Source of the DNA: Microbacterium cremeum
Lineage (GTDB): Bacteria; Actinomycetota; Actinomycetes; Actinomycetales; Microbacteriaceae
Direction of reading: 5' to 3'
Assembly: GCF_015277855.1 (NCBI RefSeq)
Contig: NZ_CP063812.1
Span: forward strand, 992,001-1,056,000
Length of the DNA: 64,000 nucleotides
Shown piece after piece: positions 39,684-48,379 of this stretch; position 1 is the first letter of the stretch; each line of letters begins with the position of its first letter. A program made the position numbers and the translations under genes. The notes beneath the pieces were generated by a model. That model saw nothing but the letters and a program-made list of their open reading frames with translations, was not told where the DNA came from and did not search any database.

Positions 39684-40892
39684 ATGCCGTCAGCGCGACC
39701 GCAGACCGACGTGAACCGCACGGCGATCCTGGCGCACCTGGGCGCCCACGGTCCGGCCTCCCGCGCCGACCTGGCCCGCGCTTTGGACGTGTCGCCCGCG
39801 CTCGTCACGCAGCTCACGCGCGATCTGCTGGCCGACGGACTGCTCGAAGAGCTCGAGCAGTCCAGCAGCAACGGCGGTCGCCCGGCCCGGCTCCTCGGGC
39901 TGGTCTCGCAGGACGCCACCGCCGTGGGGGTCAAGGTCGCTCCCGACCATCTCGCGCTCGTCGAGGTCGGCATCGACGGCGCGGTGCGGCGGTCCGAGAC
40001 CAGCCCCTTCGACGCGATCTCGCCGCTGGCGACGTCGGCCTTGGTCGACCAGGTGCGCACGTTCGTCCAGAGCCCCGAAGCCGGGCGCATCCTCGGGGTC
40101 GGCGTCGGTCTTCCCGGAACGGTCGCCGAACGCGGGATCGGCGTGGTCGACTCCACCCAGCTCGGCTGGAACCAGGTGCCGCTCGGCGAGCTGCTGCGGC
40201 GAGCCCTCGACCTGCCGGTGGTCGTCGAGAACAACGTCAACGCCCTCTCGGTCGCCGAGCAGCTCTTCGGCCAGGGGCGGTCGTTCCGCAACGTGCTCGT
40301 CGTGACGATCGGCAACGGCGTCGGCGCCGGCCTGATCGCGGACGGCGTCATGGTGCGCGGGCGTGCCGGTGGCGCCGGCGACCTCGGCCACATCCCCGTC
40401 GAAGAGAACGGACCTCTCTGCCAGTGCGGCAACCACGGCTGCCTCGAGGCGCTCATCGGACAGGGAGCCCTCGTCCAGGCAGCCCGCAGTGGCGGGGTCC
40501 TGCCGGCCGGCGACGGCATCGACGACCTGCGTGCGCTCGCTGACGGCGGCTCGGGCGGCGCTCGCGAGATCTTCGCGCGCGCAGGACACCGGCTCGGCCG
40601 CGCCCTCGCCGGAGCGGTGAACCTGATCGATCCCGAGATCGTCGTGCTCCTCGGAGAAGGCGTCGAGGCCTGGAACCACTGGGCGCCCGCATTCGACCGC
40701 GCCCTGCGCAGCTCCCTCGTGCCGGGCAAGCGCGGCACCCCCGTCGTCGTCGAGCGCTGGCAGGACGATCGCTGGGCGCAGGGCGCCGCCGCCCTCGTGC
40801 TGGCCACTCCCTTCGACGCCCAGGGCGTCGCCGGCGACCAGGGCCGTCTCATGCGCGAGCGGCTCGTGGCCTCGATCGAGGCACGCCCATGA
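39684..40892 (+). CDS. ROK-family transcriptional repressor
   Basis: A 402-aa ROK protein with an N-terminal winged helix at about 10-65 (SRADLARALDVSPALVTQLT). The sugar-binding ROK domain follows, with VENNVNALSVAEQ and the zinc signature CQCGNHGCLE at about 246-255. It is the first gene of its operon, and its stop overlaps the first permease start (ATGA). AAAGGGGTGAAG serves as RBS. XylR/NagC-like repression relieved by a monosaccharide such as glucose or a glucoside is inferred from the alpha-glucosidase genes in the operon. Confidence 0.92.
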   Translation: MPSARPQTDVNRTAILAHLGAHGPASRADLARALDVSPALVTQLTRDLLADGLLEELEQSSSNGGRPARLLGLVSQDATAVGVKVAPDHLALVEVGIDGAVRRSETSPFDAISPLATSALVDQVRTFVQSPEAGRILGVGVGLPGTVAERGIGVVDSTQLGWNQVPLGELLRRALDLPVVVENNVNALSVAEQLFGQGRSFRNVLVVTIGNGVGAGLIADGVMVRGRAGGAGDLGHIPVEENGPLCQCGNHGCLEALIGQGALVQAARSGGVLPAGDGIDDLRALADGGSGGAREIFARAGHRLGRALAGAVNLIDPEIVVLLGEGVEAWNHWAPAFDRALRSSLVPGKRGTPVVVERWQDDRWAQGAAALVLATPFDAQGVAGDQGRLMRERLVASIEARP

Positions 40893-41845
40893 CAGCCGCC
40901 GTCCTCGCGGCCGAGGCATCCGCCACCACCGTCCAGCGCGACGCGCCGGCGGGCCGGCGCCCCCGGTCCCGTCGGCGCCGGATCTCGTATGGGCTCACCG
41001 TCGCCGTCTTCCTGCTGCCGAGCCTCGTCCCGCTGCTGGCGTTCGTGATCGGGCCGATGATCTCGGCGGCCTGGACGAGTCTGCACTCGTGGAACCTGAT
41101 CGGCCCGATGGAGTGGGTCGGTCTGGGCAACTACGCCCACCTGCTCGGCGACTCGGCGACGCACCAGGCGTTCCTGCACACGCTGTACTACATCGTCGGC
41201 TATCTCCCGCTCGTCTACGTCGGCGGGCTCGCGCTCGCGCTCGCACTCAACGCGAAGCTGCGCGGGCGCGGACTCCTGCGCGGCGTGTACTTCCTGCCCG
41301 TCATCACCAGTTGGGTCGTCGTCGCCCTGGTCTGGCGATGGCTGCTGAACCCCAGCACGGGCGTCGTCAACGCGGTTCTGGCCTGGTTCGGCATCGACGG
41401 CCCCGGGTGGTGGGCCGACCCGGCCTGGTCGATGCCGTCGATCATCCTCGCCTCGGCGTGGAAGGACCTGGGGTTCGTCATGGTGATCCTGCTTGCGGGA
41501 CTCCAGGCGATCAACCCCGACCTCTACGAAGCGGCCGAGATCGACGGCGCGGGGTGGTGGCGGCGCCTCTTCGGCATCACGTTGCCGATGCTGTCGCCCT
41601 CCACGTTCTTCGTCATCGTCCTGTCGCTCATCAACGGGTTCCAGGTGTTCGACCAGGTCTACGTCATGACCGGCGGCGGCCCCAACAACTCCAGCCAGGT
41701 GGTCGTGCAGCAGGTGTACGACCTGACCTTCCGGTACGGACAGGCCGGGATGGCCTCCGCGCTGTCGTGGCTGCTGTTCTTCGTGATCCTCGTCGTCACG
41801 CTCATCCAGTTCTACGGACAGCGCAGGTGGGTGAACTATGACTAG
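40889..41845 (+). CDS. CUT1 ABC importer permease, MalF type (alpha-glucoside operon)
   Basis: A 318-aa permease with a basic cytoplasmic N-terminus (GRRPRSRRRRISYG) and six membrane segments. The coupling loop is YEAAEIDGAGWWRRLFGITLP near residue 210. Its ATG overlaps the ROK stop by 4 nt and its own stop overlaps the next permease by 8 nt, so the three are translationally linked. Confidence 0.92.
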   Translation: MTAAVLAAEASATTVQRDAPAGRRPRSRRRRISYGLTVAVFLLPSLVPLLAFVIGPMISAAWTSLHSWNLIGPMEWVGLGNYAHLLGDSATHQAFLHTLYYIVGYLPLVYVGGLALALALNAKLRGRGLLRGVYFLPVITSWVVVALVWRWLLNPSTGVVNAVLAWFGIDGPGWWADPAWSMPSIILASAWKDLGFVMVILLAGLQAINPDLYEAAEIDGAGWWRRLFGITLPMLSPSTFFVIVLSLINGFQVFDQVYVMTGGGPNNSSQVVVQQVYDLTFRYGQAGMASALSWLLFFVILVVTLIQFYGQRRWVNYD

Positions 41846-42653
41846 GCCGCTGCGCACCGGAGTGCTCTACGCCGTCCTGATCGCGGGTGCCCTCATCATG
41901 GTGTTCCCGTTCGTGTGGACGGTCGTCACCTCGATCACCCCCGGCGCGACGTTGACCACCACACCGCGCCTCATCCCCGAGAACCCGTCGCTGTCGCCGT
42001 ACTTCGAGCTGTTCGACCGCGTGCCCTTCGGGCAGGTGATCGTCAACTCGCTCATCATCGCCGTCGCCGGCACGATCCTGCAGCTGGTGACGAGCGCCAT
42101 GGCGGCGTACGTGTTCTCGCGGATGCCGTTCCCCGGGCGCGGAGCCGTGTTCGTGCTGTACCTGGCCACGATGATGATCCCGTTCCAGGTGCTGATCGTG
42201 CCGCTGTTCGCCGAGATGAAGGCGCTCGGGCTCATCAACACCTACCTCGGGGCGATCCTGCCCATGGTCGCGTCCGCGTTCGGGGTGTTCCTGCTGCGCC
42301 AGGCGATGAACACCGTGCCGTACGACCTCGACCAGGCGGCGACTCTCGACGGCGCCGGCCACTTCCGCATCTTCACGCGCATCGTGCTGCCGCTCGTACG
42401 GCCCGCGCTCGCGACGCTCGCGGTGTTCGCCTTCCTCAACACGTGGAACAGCTTCCTGTGGCCGCTCATCATCCTGCGCGACCCGCTCATGCAGACGCTC
42501 CCGGTGGCGCTGTCGAGCCTGCAGGGCCAGTACTCCACCCAGTGGGACGTGCTCATGGCCGGCTCGGTGATCAGCATCATCCCGATGTTCGCCCTCTACG
42601 TCTTCGCGCAGAAGTACATCGTCCAGGGCGTCGCCGGCGCCGGCCTGAAGTAG
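41838..42653 (+). CDS. CUT1 ABC importer permease, MalG type (alpha-glucoside operon)
   Basis: A 271-aa permease. The first membrane segment is VLYAVLIAGALIMVFPFVWTV and the coupling loop DQAATLDGAGHFRIFTRIVLP. AGGTGGG precedes the ATG within the upstream gene. Together with the preceding permease it forms the channel fed by the binding protein at 42722. Confidence 0.92.
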   Translation: MTRPLRTGVLYAVLIAGALIMVFPFVWTVVTSITPGATLTTTPRLIPENPSLSPYFELFDRVPFGQVIVNSLIIAVAGTILQLVTSAMAAYVFSRMPFPGRGAVFVLYLATMMIPFQVLIVPLFAEMKALGLINTYLGAILPMVASAFGVFLLRQAMNTVPYDLDQAATLDGAGHFRIFTRIVLPLVRPALATLAVFAFLNTWNSFLWPLIILRDPLMQTLPVALSSLQGQYSTQWDVLMAGSVISIIPMFALYVFAQKYIVQGVAGAGLK

Positions 42654-42721
42654 GCGCCCGGCATCCGCAGACCCCAGCCCCACACCAACACACCAGACAG
42701 ATCGAAGGAGATTGCACTCAC

Positions 42722-43969
42722 ATGAAGAAGAAGCTCATCGCGACGACGACCGTCGCGACCCTCGCAGCGATCAGCCTCGCCGGCTGCTCGTCCTCGGGCG
42801 ACGACGGCGCAGACGGTGGCGCCGTGACCATCACGTACTCGAACTTCATCGCCAACGGCGGCAACGAGGAGAACCTCGAGGCCATCGTCGACGCATTCGA
42901 GGCCGAGAACCCCGACATCACCGTCGAGGTCACCACGTCAGCGTACGCCGACTACTTCACGAAGCTGCAGACCGACCTCGCGGCCGGAACCGCCGCCGAC
43001 GTCTTCGACGTCGATGCGGGCAGCTTCGCGAACATCCAGGCGAGCGGCGTCCTGGCCGAGCTGACGGATGTCGACTCCTCCGCCTACCGCACGTCGGTGC
43101 TCGACGCGTACAACGTCGACGGCGCGCAGTACGGCCTGCCCACGTCGTTCTCGAACGTCGTGCTGTTCTACAACCAGGAGCTGTTCGACGCCGCCGGTGT
43201 GGAGTACCCGTCGTCCGACTGGACATGGGCGGACGAGCAGGCGGCCGCCGAAGCGCTGACGGATGCCGCGGCGGGCGCATGGGGCGACTACCAGCCGATC
43301 TCGTACCACGAGTACTACAAGGCGGTGCAGCAGGCGGGCGGCGACTTCCTCTCGGACGACGGGTCCGAGGCGGCATTCGACTCGGAGGCGGGGATCGCCG
43401 CTGCCGACTGGCTCGCGGGCAAGTCCGGCACCGTGATGCCGTCCGCCGCAGAAGGAGCGGGTACGCCGGACTTCGACCTGAACCTCTTCAAGGAGGGGGA
43501 GCTCGCCATGTGGCACACCGGCATCTGGATGATCGGTCTTGTCGGTGACCTCCCGTTCGAGTGGGACATCGCCGTCGAGCCGGGTGACGCGCAGAAGGCG
43601 AGCGCCACGTTCTCCAACGCGGTGGTCGTCTCGGCCGACTCGGAGCACCAGGAAGCCGCGCAGAAGTGGGCGGAGTACCTCAGCAGCTCGAAGGAGATGG
43701 TCGACGTGCGCCTCGAGGCCGGGTGGGAGCTGCCCGCGGTCAGCGACGAGGCCCTCCTCACGCCGTACCTCGACAAGACGCCGCCGGCGAACCGGCAGGC
43801 GGTGTTCGACTCGCTCGAGGCCGTCGCGGTGGCGCCCGAGCTCGGGGCGAACGCCCAGCAGATCCAGGATGCCGTCACGAACGCGCTCGGCGAGATCGCG
43901 GCCGGCCGCGCCTCGACCGAGGAGGCGATCGCGGCCCTGGCCGACGAGGTCGACTCGCTCCTGCCGTAG
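42722..43969 (+). CDS. CUT1 ABC importer sugar-binding lipoprotein (alpha-glucoside operon)
   Basis: A 415-aa binding lipoprotein. The signal MKKKLIATTTVATLAAISLA ends in the lipobox LAGC, with Cys22 as the lipid anchor, followed by a Ser/Gly/Asp linker. The mature domain starts VTITYSNFIANGGNEENLEA. GAAGGAG precedes the ATG. Here the binding protein follows the permeases, and a very stable hairpin directly after the stop probably protects its mRNA and raises its dose. Ligand likely an isomalto- or malto-oligosaccharide. Confidence 0.92.
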   Translation: MKKKLIATTTVATLAAISLAGCSSSGDDGADGGAVTITYSNFIANGGNEENLEAIVDAFEAENPDITVEVTTSAYADYFTKLQTDLAAGTAADVFDVDAGSFANIQASGVLAELTDVDSSAYRTSVLDAYNVDGAQYGLPTSFSNVVLFYNQELFDAAGVEYPSSDWTWADEQAAAEALTDAAAGAWGDYQPISYHEYYKAVQQAGGDFLSDDGSEAAFDSEAGIAAADWLAGKSGTVMPSAAEGAGTPDFDLNLFKEGELAMWHTGIWMIGLVGDLPFEWDIAVEPGDAQKASATFSNAVVVSADSEHQEAAQKWAEYLSSSKEMVDVRLEAGWELPAVSDEALLTPYLDKTPPANRQAVFDSLEAVAVAPELGANAQQIQDAVTNALGEIAAGRASTEEAIAALADEVDSLLP

Positions 43970-43978
43970 CACCATCAG

Positions 43979-44015
43979 GTCGCGTCCGCGGCGGCATCCC
44001 CGCCGCGGACGCGAC
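43979..44015 (+). other. Perfect 16-bp stem-loop between binding-protein and GH15 genes
   Basis: GTCGCGTCCGCGGCGG (43979-43994) pairs perfectly with CCGCCGCGGACGCGAC (44000-44015) around CATCC. It lies inside the operon, with the GH15 RBS 10 nt later, so partial termination or 3'-end protection of the binding-protein mRNA is likelier than full termination. Confidence 0.75.
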
Positions 44016-44034
44016 ACTCTCCCGAAGGACTCCT

Positions 44035-45249
44035 GTGACCGACACCCTCCCCGCCTCCGAAGCACCCGATCCCGCCCTCGCCGCACCCGATGTCGCCACC
44101 GGTGCGCCCGTAGACGCCGACGTCATCGGCGAACTCGCGCGCGGCAGCATCCGTCTCATCGCGGATCTGCAGACGCCCCAAGGGGCATACCCTGCCAGCC
44201 CGACGTTCTCGGCCTACGTGGGGTATAGCTGGCTGCGCGACGGATCATTCATCGCCGATGCGGCGTCGGCCGCGGGGCTCGTCGAGTCGGCCGGCCGCTT
44301 CTACGCGTGGTGCGCCGATGTCATGGTGCGCCGCGCCGAGAAGATCCGCTGGATCGTGCGCGAGACGGCGGAGGGCCGCCCGCCGGCACCGTCGCACATG
44401 CTGCCGGCGCGGTTCACGTTCGACGGCGAGGACGGCGCCGACGAGTGGTGGGACTTCCAGCTGGACGGCTACGGCACCTGGCTGTGGGCGCTGGTGGAGC
44501 ACCTCGACCGTCACGGGGGGTCCGGAGAGGCGTTCCGCGAGGGCGTCGAGCTCACCGCCGACTACCTCATCGCGTCGTGGGACCGGCCTTGCTACGACTG
44601 GTGGGAGGAGCACGCCCAGCACGTGCACGTGTCGACGCTCGCGTGCATCGCGGCCGGCCTCGACGCCGTCGCGCGCGCCGGGTTGATCGCAGGTGAGCGT
44701 GCCGACCGTGCCCGGTCGGCGCTGGAGTCCATCCGCGAGCTCGTCGCCGAGCGCGGGACCGCGGACGGGCACCTCATCAAGTGGCTCGGGAGCACCGCGG
44801 TCGACGGCAGTCTCGCCGCCGCGATCGCGCCGCTCGGGTTCGTCGACCCCCGGTCGGACGTGGCGCGCGCGACGATCGAGGTGCTCGAGTCGCACCTGTC
44901 CGTCGACGGCGGCGTGCACCGCTACCTGGGCGACACGTTCTTCGGCGGCGGCCAGTGGCCGCTGCTGACCTGCTTCCTCGGACTCGCGCACCTGGCCGCG
45001 GGAGACCGCGCACGTGCCGACGAGTGCCTCGAGTGGGCGGCCGCGACCGCGACGGCCGAACTCCACCTGCCCGAGCAGGTGACGCACCACCTCATCGCCC
45101 CGCGCATGGAGCGGCCCTGGATCGAGCGGTGGGGGACGGTCGCCACCCCTCTGCTGTGGAGCCATGCCATGTTCCTGCGGCTCGGCATCGCCCTCGGCCG
45201 CATCGACCCGTCCGACCTCGCCTCCGCTCCGGAAGGAGAACCCCGATGA
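44035..45249 (+). CDS. GH15-like exo-alpha-glucosidase (isomaltose glucohydrolase type)
   Basis: A 404-aa (alpha/alpha)6 glycosidase of the GH15 kind, without a starch-binding domain or signal peptide. Marks are YVGYSWLRDGSFIADAAS near residue 60 (the Trp-Leu-Arg-Asp substrate-site motif of GH15), WWDFQLDGYGTWLWAL about 138-153, and CYDWWEEHAQHVHVSTLACI with the likely acid Glu. Bacterial GH15 proteins of about 400 aa include isomaltose glucohydrolases. The GTG start has GAAGGACTCCT upstream. Its stop overlaps the GH31 start. It should release glucose from imported oligosaccharides; alpha-1,6 preference is inferred. Confidence 0.82.
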   Translation: MTDTLPASEAPDPALAAPDVATGAPVDADVIGELARGSIRLIADLQTPQGAYPASPTFSAYVGYSWLRDGSFIADAASAAGLVESAGRFYAWCADVMVRRAEKIRWIVRETAEGRPPAPSHMLPARFTFDGEDGADEWWDFQLDGYGTWLWALVEHLDRHGGSGEAFREGVELTADYLIASWDRPCYDWWEEHAQHVHVSTLACIAAGLDAVARAGLIAGERADRARSALESIRELVAERGTADGHLIKWLGSTAVDGSLAAAIAPLGFVDPRSDVARATIEVLESHLSVDGGVHRYLGDTFFGGGQWPLLTCFLGLAHLAAGDRARADECLEWAAATATAELHLPEQVTHHLIAPRMERPWIERWGTVATPLLWSHAMFLRLGIALGRIDPSDLASAPEGEPR

Positions 45250-47480
45250 TCCGTCACCGGCCCGCCGGCTCGGGACACCCGTACTCCGTCGACACCGAGC
45301 AGCGGTGGCCGGTGGTGCCGCTCGCCGGCGGCACGGCCACCCTCGGTCTCCGCGCCGACGCCGACGTCGTGGCGGTCGCGTGCACGCTGGAGTGGCGGGC
45401 GGATGCCGAACCCGGGGCGACCGACAGCATCGAGCTCCCGCTGACTCGCGTGGCGACGACGTCGCGGGGTCGCGTCACCGACGGCGGCCACCTCGCCTCG
45501 GCGGCCAGCCGACTGGCGCGCGCGGTCGGCGGATGGCAGGCGACGACGCCGGAGCTGCGGCCCGGTGGCGCCTACCGCTACCGGTTCCACGCGACGCACC
45601 GCGACGGGCGCACCGAGCGCACGCGGTGGTTCGAGTTCCGAGCGGCGCGGTGGGCGCCTGCCCCCGATGCCGTCGTCGAGCACGGGCGCTCGAGGGTGGT
45701 CCCCGGCTCGGTCGAGCAGCTGCACGACGGCGTCCGCGCGTGGCGGGTGCGCTTCGCGCTGCCCCTGAAGGCGCGCGAGCACGTCACCGGCTTCGGTGAG
45801 CGCTTCGACGCCGTCGACCAGGCCGGTGCCGCCCTGGACTCGGTCGTGTTCGAGCAGTACAAGAGCCAGGGCGCCGAGCGCAAGACCTACCTGCCGATGC
45901 CCTTCGCCCATGTCGTCGGCGGCGACGGGTGGGGCTTCCACGTCGACACCTCCCGGCGCGTGTGGTTCGACGTCGGCCACGCTGATGCGACGAGGCTCGT
46001 GGTCGAAGCCGAGACGGCTGAGGACGGCATCCTCGCCCTCCGTCTCTTCGACGGCACGCCGGCCGACGTTCTGGGCGCGTTCCTCGACCGTGCCGGGCGG
46101 GCGACCGCGCTGCCTTCGTGGGTCTTCCGGCTGTGGGCGAGCGGAAACGAATGGAACACGCAGGCCGAGGTCATGCGCCAGATGGACCTGCACCGCGAGT
46201 ACGACATCCCGGTGGGGTCGGTCGTGATCGAAGCGTGGAGCGACGAATCCTCGTTCACCGCCTTCCGCGACGCGCAGTACACGGTGGCCGACGACGGGGC
46301 GCCGCACCGGCTCGCCGACTTCACGTTCCCCGCGGACGGCGCATGGCCCGACCCGAAGGGGATGACCGACGAGCTCCACGATCGCGGCATCCGTCTTCAC
46401 CTGTGGCAGATCCCGCTGATCAAGATGCGCCCGCACCCCCGCGGCCAGGTCTCGGCCGACGCGAAGGCGGCGGTCCGCGAGGACGTGCTCATCCGCGAGC
46501 CCGACCCGCGCGGGGGCACCCGCCCGTACCGCAACCGCGGCTGGTGGTTCCCGCTCGGGCTCATGCCCGACCTCACCGACGAGCGCGCCGCCCGCTGGTG
46601 GACCGAGAAGCGCCGATACCTCGTCGACGAGATCGGCATCGACGGGTTCAAGACGGACGGAGGCGAGCACGCGTGGGGCGGCGAACTGGTGTATCTCGAC
46701 GGCCGCCGCGGTGACGAGAAGAACAACACCTTCCCGGTCGCCTACGCGGCAGCGTACGGCCGGCTGCTCGAGTCCGCGGGCAAGGCGCCCGTGACGTTCA
46801 GTCGCGCGGGCTTCACCGGGTCGCAGGCGCATGGCGCGTTCTGGGCGGGCGATGAGAACTCGACGTGGGACGCGTTCCGGTGGTCGATGAACGCAGGACT
46901 GACCGCCGCAGCGTCCGGCATCGTCTACTGGGGGTGGGACATCGCCGGATTCTCGGGCGAGATCCCCACGGCGGAGCTCTACATCAGGGCGACGCAGGCG
47001 TCGGTGTTCGTGCCGATCATGCAGTACCACTCCGAGTTCAACCACCACCGCACGCCATCGAGAGACCGCACGCCGTGGAACATCGCGGAGCGTACCGGCG
47101 ACGAGCGCGTCCTCCCGCTGTTCCGGCGGTACGCGAAGCTGCGCGAGCGGCTGATCCCCTATCTGGAGCGCTCCGCGGCGGCCGCGATCGCGACGGACGC
47201 CCCCTTGATGCGGCCGCTGTTCTTCGAGTGGCCCGACGACCCGGAGGTGTGGACGGCCCCGACGCAATGGCTGCTGGGCGACGACCTGCTGGTCGCCCCG
47301 GTCCTCGAGCCCGGCGCCGGCGAGTGGCCGGTGTACCTGCCAGCCGGGGAGTGGATCGACGCCTGGACCGGGGAGCGGCACGTCGGCGGGCGTACCGTGC
47401 CGGTGGCGACGCCCATCGACCGCATCCCGGTGTTCCTCCGGGGGCGCGCGGCCGAGGAACTGGCGCCGATGTTCCGGTAG
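45246..47480 (+). CDS. GH31 alpha-glucosidase
   Basis: A 744-aa GH31 enzyme. The catalytic nucleophile is the Asp in GFKTDGGEHAWGG and the acid/base the Asp in FWAGDENSTWDAF. The N-terminal beta domain (about 1-290) and C-terminal beta domains (YLPAGEWIDAWTGE) frame the barrel. No signal peptide, so it acts in the cytosol. GGAGAA lies before the ATG, which overlaps the GH15 stop (ATGA). With GH15 and the importer this completes an alpha-glucoside uptake-and-cleavage operon; exact linkage (alpha-1,6, alpha-1,3 or xyloside) cannot be read. Confidence 0.9.
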   Translation: MIRHRPAGSGHPYSVDTEQRWPVVPLAGGTATLGLRADADVVAVACTLEWRADAEPGATDSIELPLTRVATTSRGRVTDGGHLASAASRLARAVGGWQATTPELRPGGAYRYRFHATHRDGRTERTRWFEFRAARWAPAPDAVVEHGRSRVVPGSVEQLHDGVRAWRVRFALPLKAREHVTGFGERFDAVDQAGAALDSVVFEQYKSQGAERKTYLPMPFAHVVGGDGWGFHVDTSRRVWFDVGHADATRLVVEAETAEDGILALRLFDGTPADVLGAFLDRAGRATALPSWVFRLWASGNEWNTQAEVMRQMDLHREYDIPVGSVVIEAWSDESSFTAFRDAQYTVADDGAPHRLADFTFPADGAWPDPKGMTDELHDRGIRLHLWQIPLIKMRPHPRGQVSADAKAAVREDVLIREPDPRGGTRPYRNRGWWFPLGLMPDLTDERAARWWTEKRRYLVDEIGIDGFKTDGGEHAWGGELVYLDGRRGDEKNNTFPVAYAAAYGRLLESAGKAPVTFSRAGFTGSQAHGAFWAGDENSTWDAFRWSMNAGLTAAASGIVYWGWDIAGFSGEIPTAELYIRATQASVFVPIMQYHSEFNHHRTPSRDRTPWNIAERTGDERVLPLFRRYAKLRERLIPYLERSAAAAIATDAPLMRPLFFEWPDDPEVWTAPTQWLLGDDLLVAPVLEPGAGEWPVYLPAGEWIDAWTGERHVGGRTVPVATPIDRIPVFLRGRAAEELAPMFR

Positions 47481-47518
47481 CCGGCCGGTCAGCAGGAGGG
47501 CGCTGTCAGCGAAAGTGA

Positions 47519-47524
47519 CAGGAT
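47519..47524 (+). promoter_or_regulatory. -10-like hexamer for leaderless alpha/beta hydrolase
   Basis: CAGGAT ends 6 nt before ATG 47531. The hexamer lacks the usual leading T, but no RBS competes. Confidence 0.4.
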
Positions 47525-47530
47525 CGAGAG

Positions 47531-48373
47531 ATGACCTCGCCGCTCTTGACGCAAGAATTCTCCTGGCGCGGACGGAGCGTCCGCTGGGGTCGTTCCGGAG
47601 CAGGACCAGCGCTCGTGTTCCTGCATGGCACTCCGTGGTCGTCGGAGCTCTGGCGTCCCATCGCAGGTGCGCTGTCGAAGGCGTTCACCGTGTACCTGTG
47701 GGACATGCCCGGGTATGGATCCTCGTCCAAGGAGTCATCCCACCGCGTCGACCTCGGAGTACAGGGGGAACTGTTCGCGGCGCTACTCGAACACTGGGGC
47801 CTCACGCGTCCGCACGTCATCGCGCACGACTTCGGTGGAGCAGTCGCTCTCCGAGCGCGGCTGCTCCATGGCTCGACGTACACCTCGCTCTGCCTCGTCG
47901 ACGTGGTCGCGCTCGCTCCCTGGGGCTCACCCTTCTTCACCCTCGTGAAGGCGAACACGGCAGTCTTCGAACAACTCCCGCCAGCGGTACACCGCGGCGC
48001 GGTGGAGGCCTATGTCAATGGCGCCAGCAACCGGGGTCTGCGTGCCGATGAACTGAGCATGCTCGTCGAACCATGGACCGGACCGGTCGGTCAAGCGGCG
48101 TTCTACCGGCAGATCGCGCAAGCGGACGAGTCCTTCACGACCGAGATCGAACCGCTCTACGGCACTATCACCGAGCCCGTGCACATCGTCTGGGGAATGG
48201 ATGACACGTGGATTCCGGCCGACCGTGCGCAGCGCCTGAAGGAGGCAATGCCTCACGCGACCGTCACGTTGATCCCCGACGCCGGGCACCTCGTCCAGCT
48301 CGATGTTCCTGCGGCGCTGTCCGCCGAACTCACCCGATGGACGTCTGCTGTGAACGCACGAGGGAGCGCGTAG
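47531..48373 (+). CDS. Alpha/beta hydrolase, haloalkane-dehalogenase/epoxide-hydrolase-like
   Basis: A 280-aa alpha/beta hydrolase. The oxyanion region is FLHGTPWSSELWRP, the nucleophile elbow HDFGGAVALR puts Asp (not Ser) in place, WGMDDTWIP carries the acid, and PDAGHLVQLD the catalytic His. An Asp nucleophile points to haloalkane dehalogenase, fluoroacetate dehalogenase or epoxide hydrolase chemistry rather than an esterase. Length fits. It converges on the LLM gene with a 6-nt gap. Substrate unknown. Confidence 0.82.
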   Translation: MTSPLLTQEFSWRGRSVRWGRSGAGPALVFLHGTPWSSELWRPIAGALSKAFTVYLWDMPGYGSSSKESSHRVDLGVQGELFAALLEHWGLTRPHVIAHDFGGAVALRARLLHGSTYTSLCLVDVVALAPWGSPFFTLVKANTAVFEQLPPAVHRGAVEAYVNGASNRGLRADELSMLVEPWTGPVGQAAFYRQIAQADESFTTEIEPLYGTITEPVHIVWGMDDTWIPADRAQRLKEAMPHATVTLIPDAGHLVQLDVPAALSAELTRWTSAVNARGSA

Positions 48374-48379
48374 GAGGCG

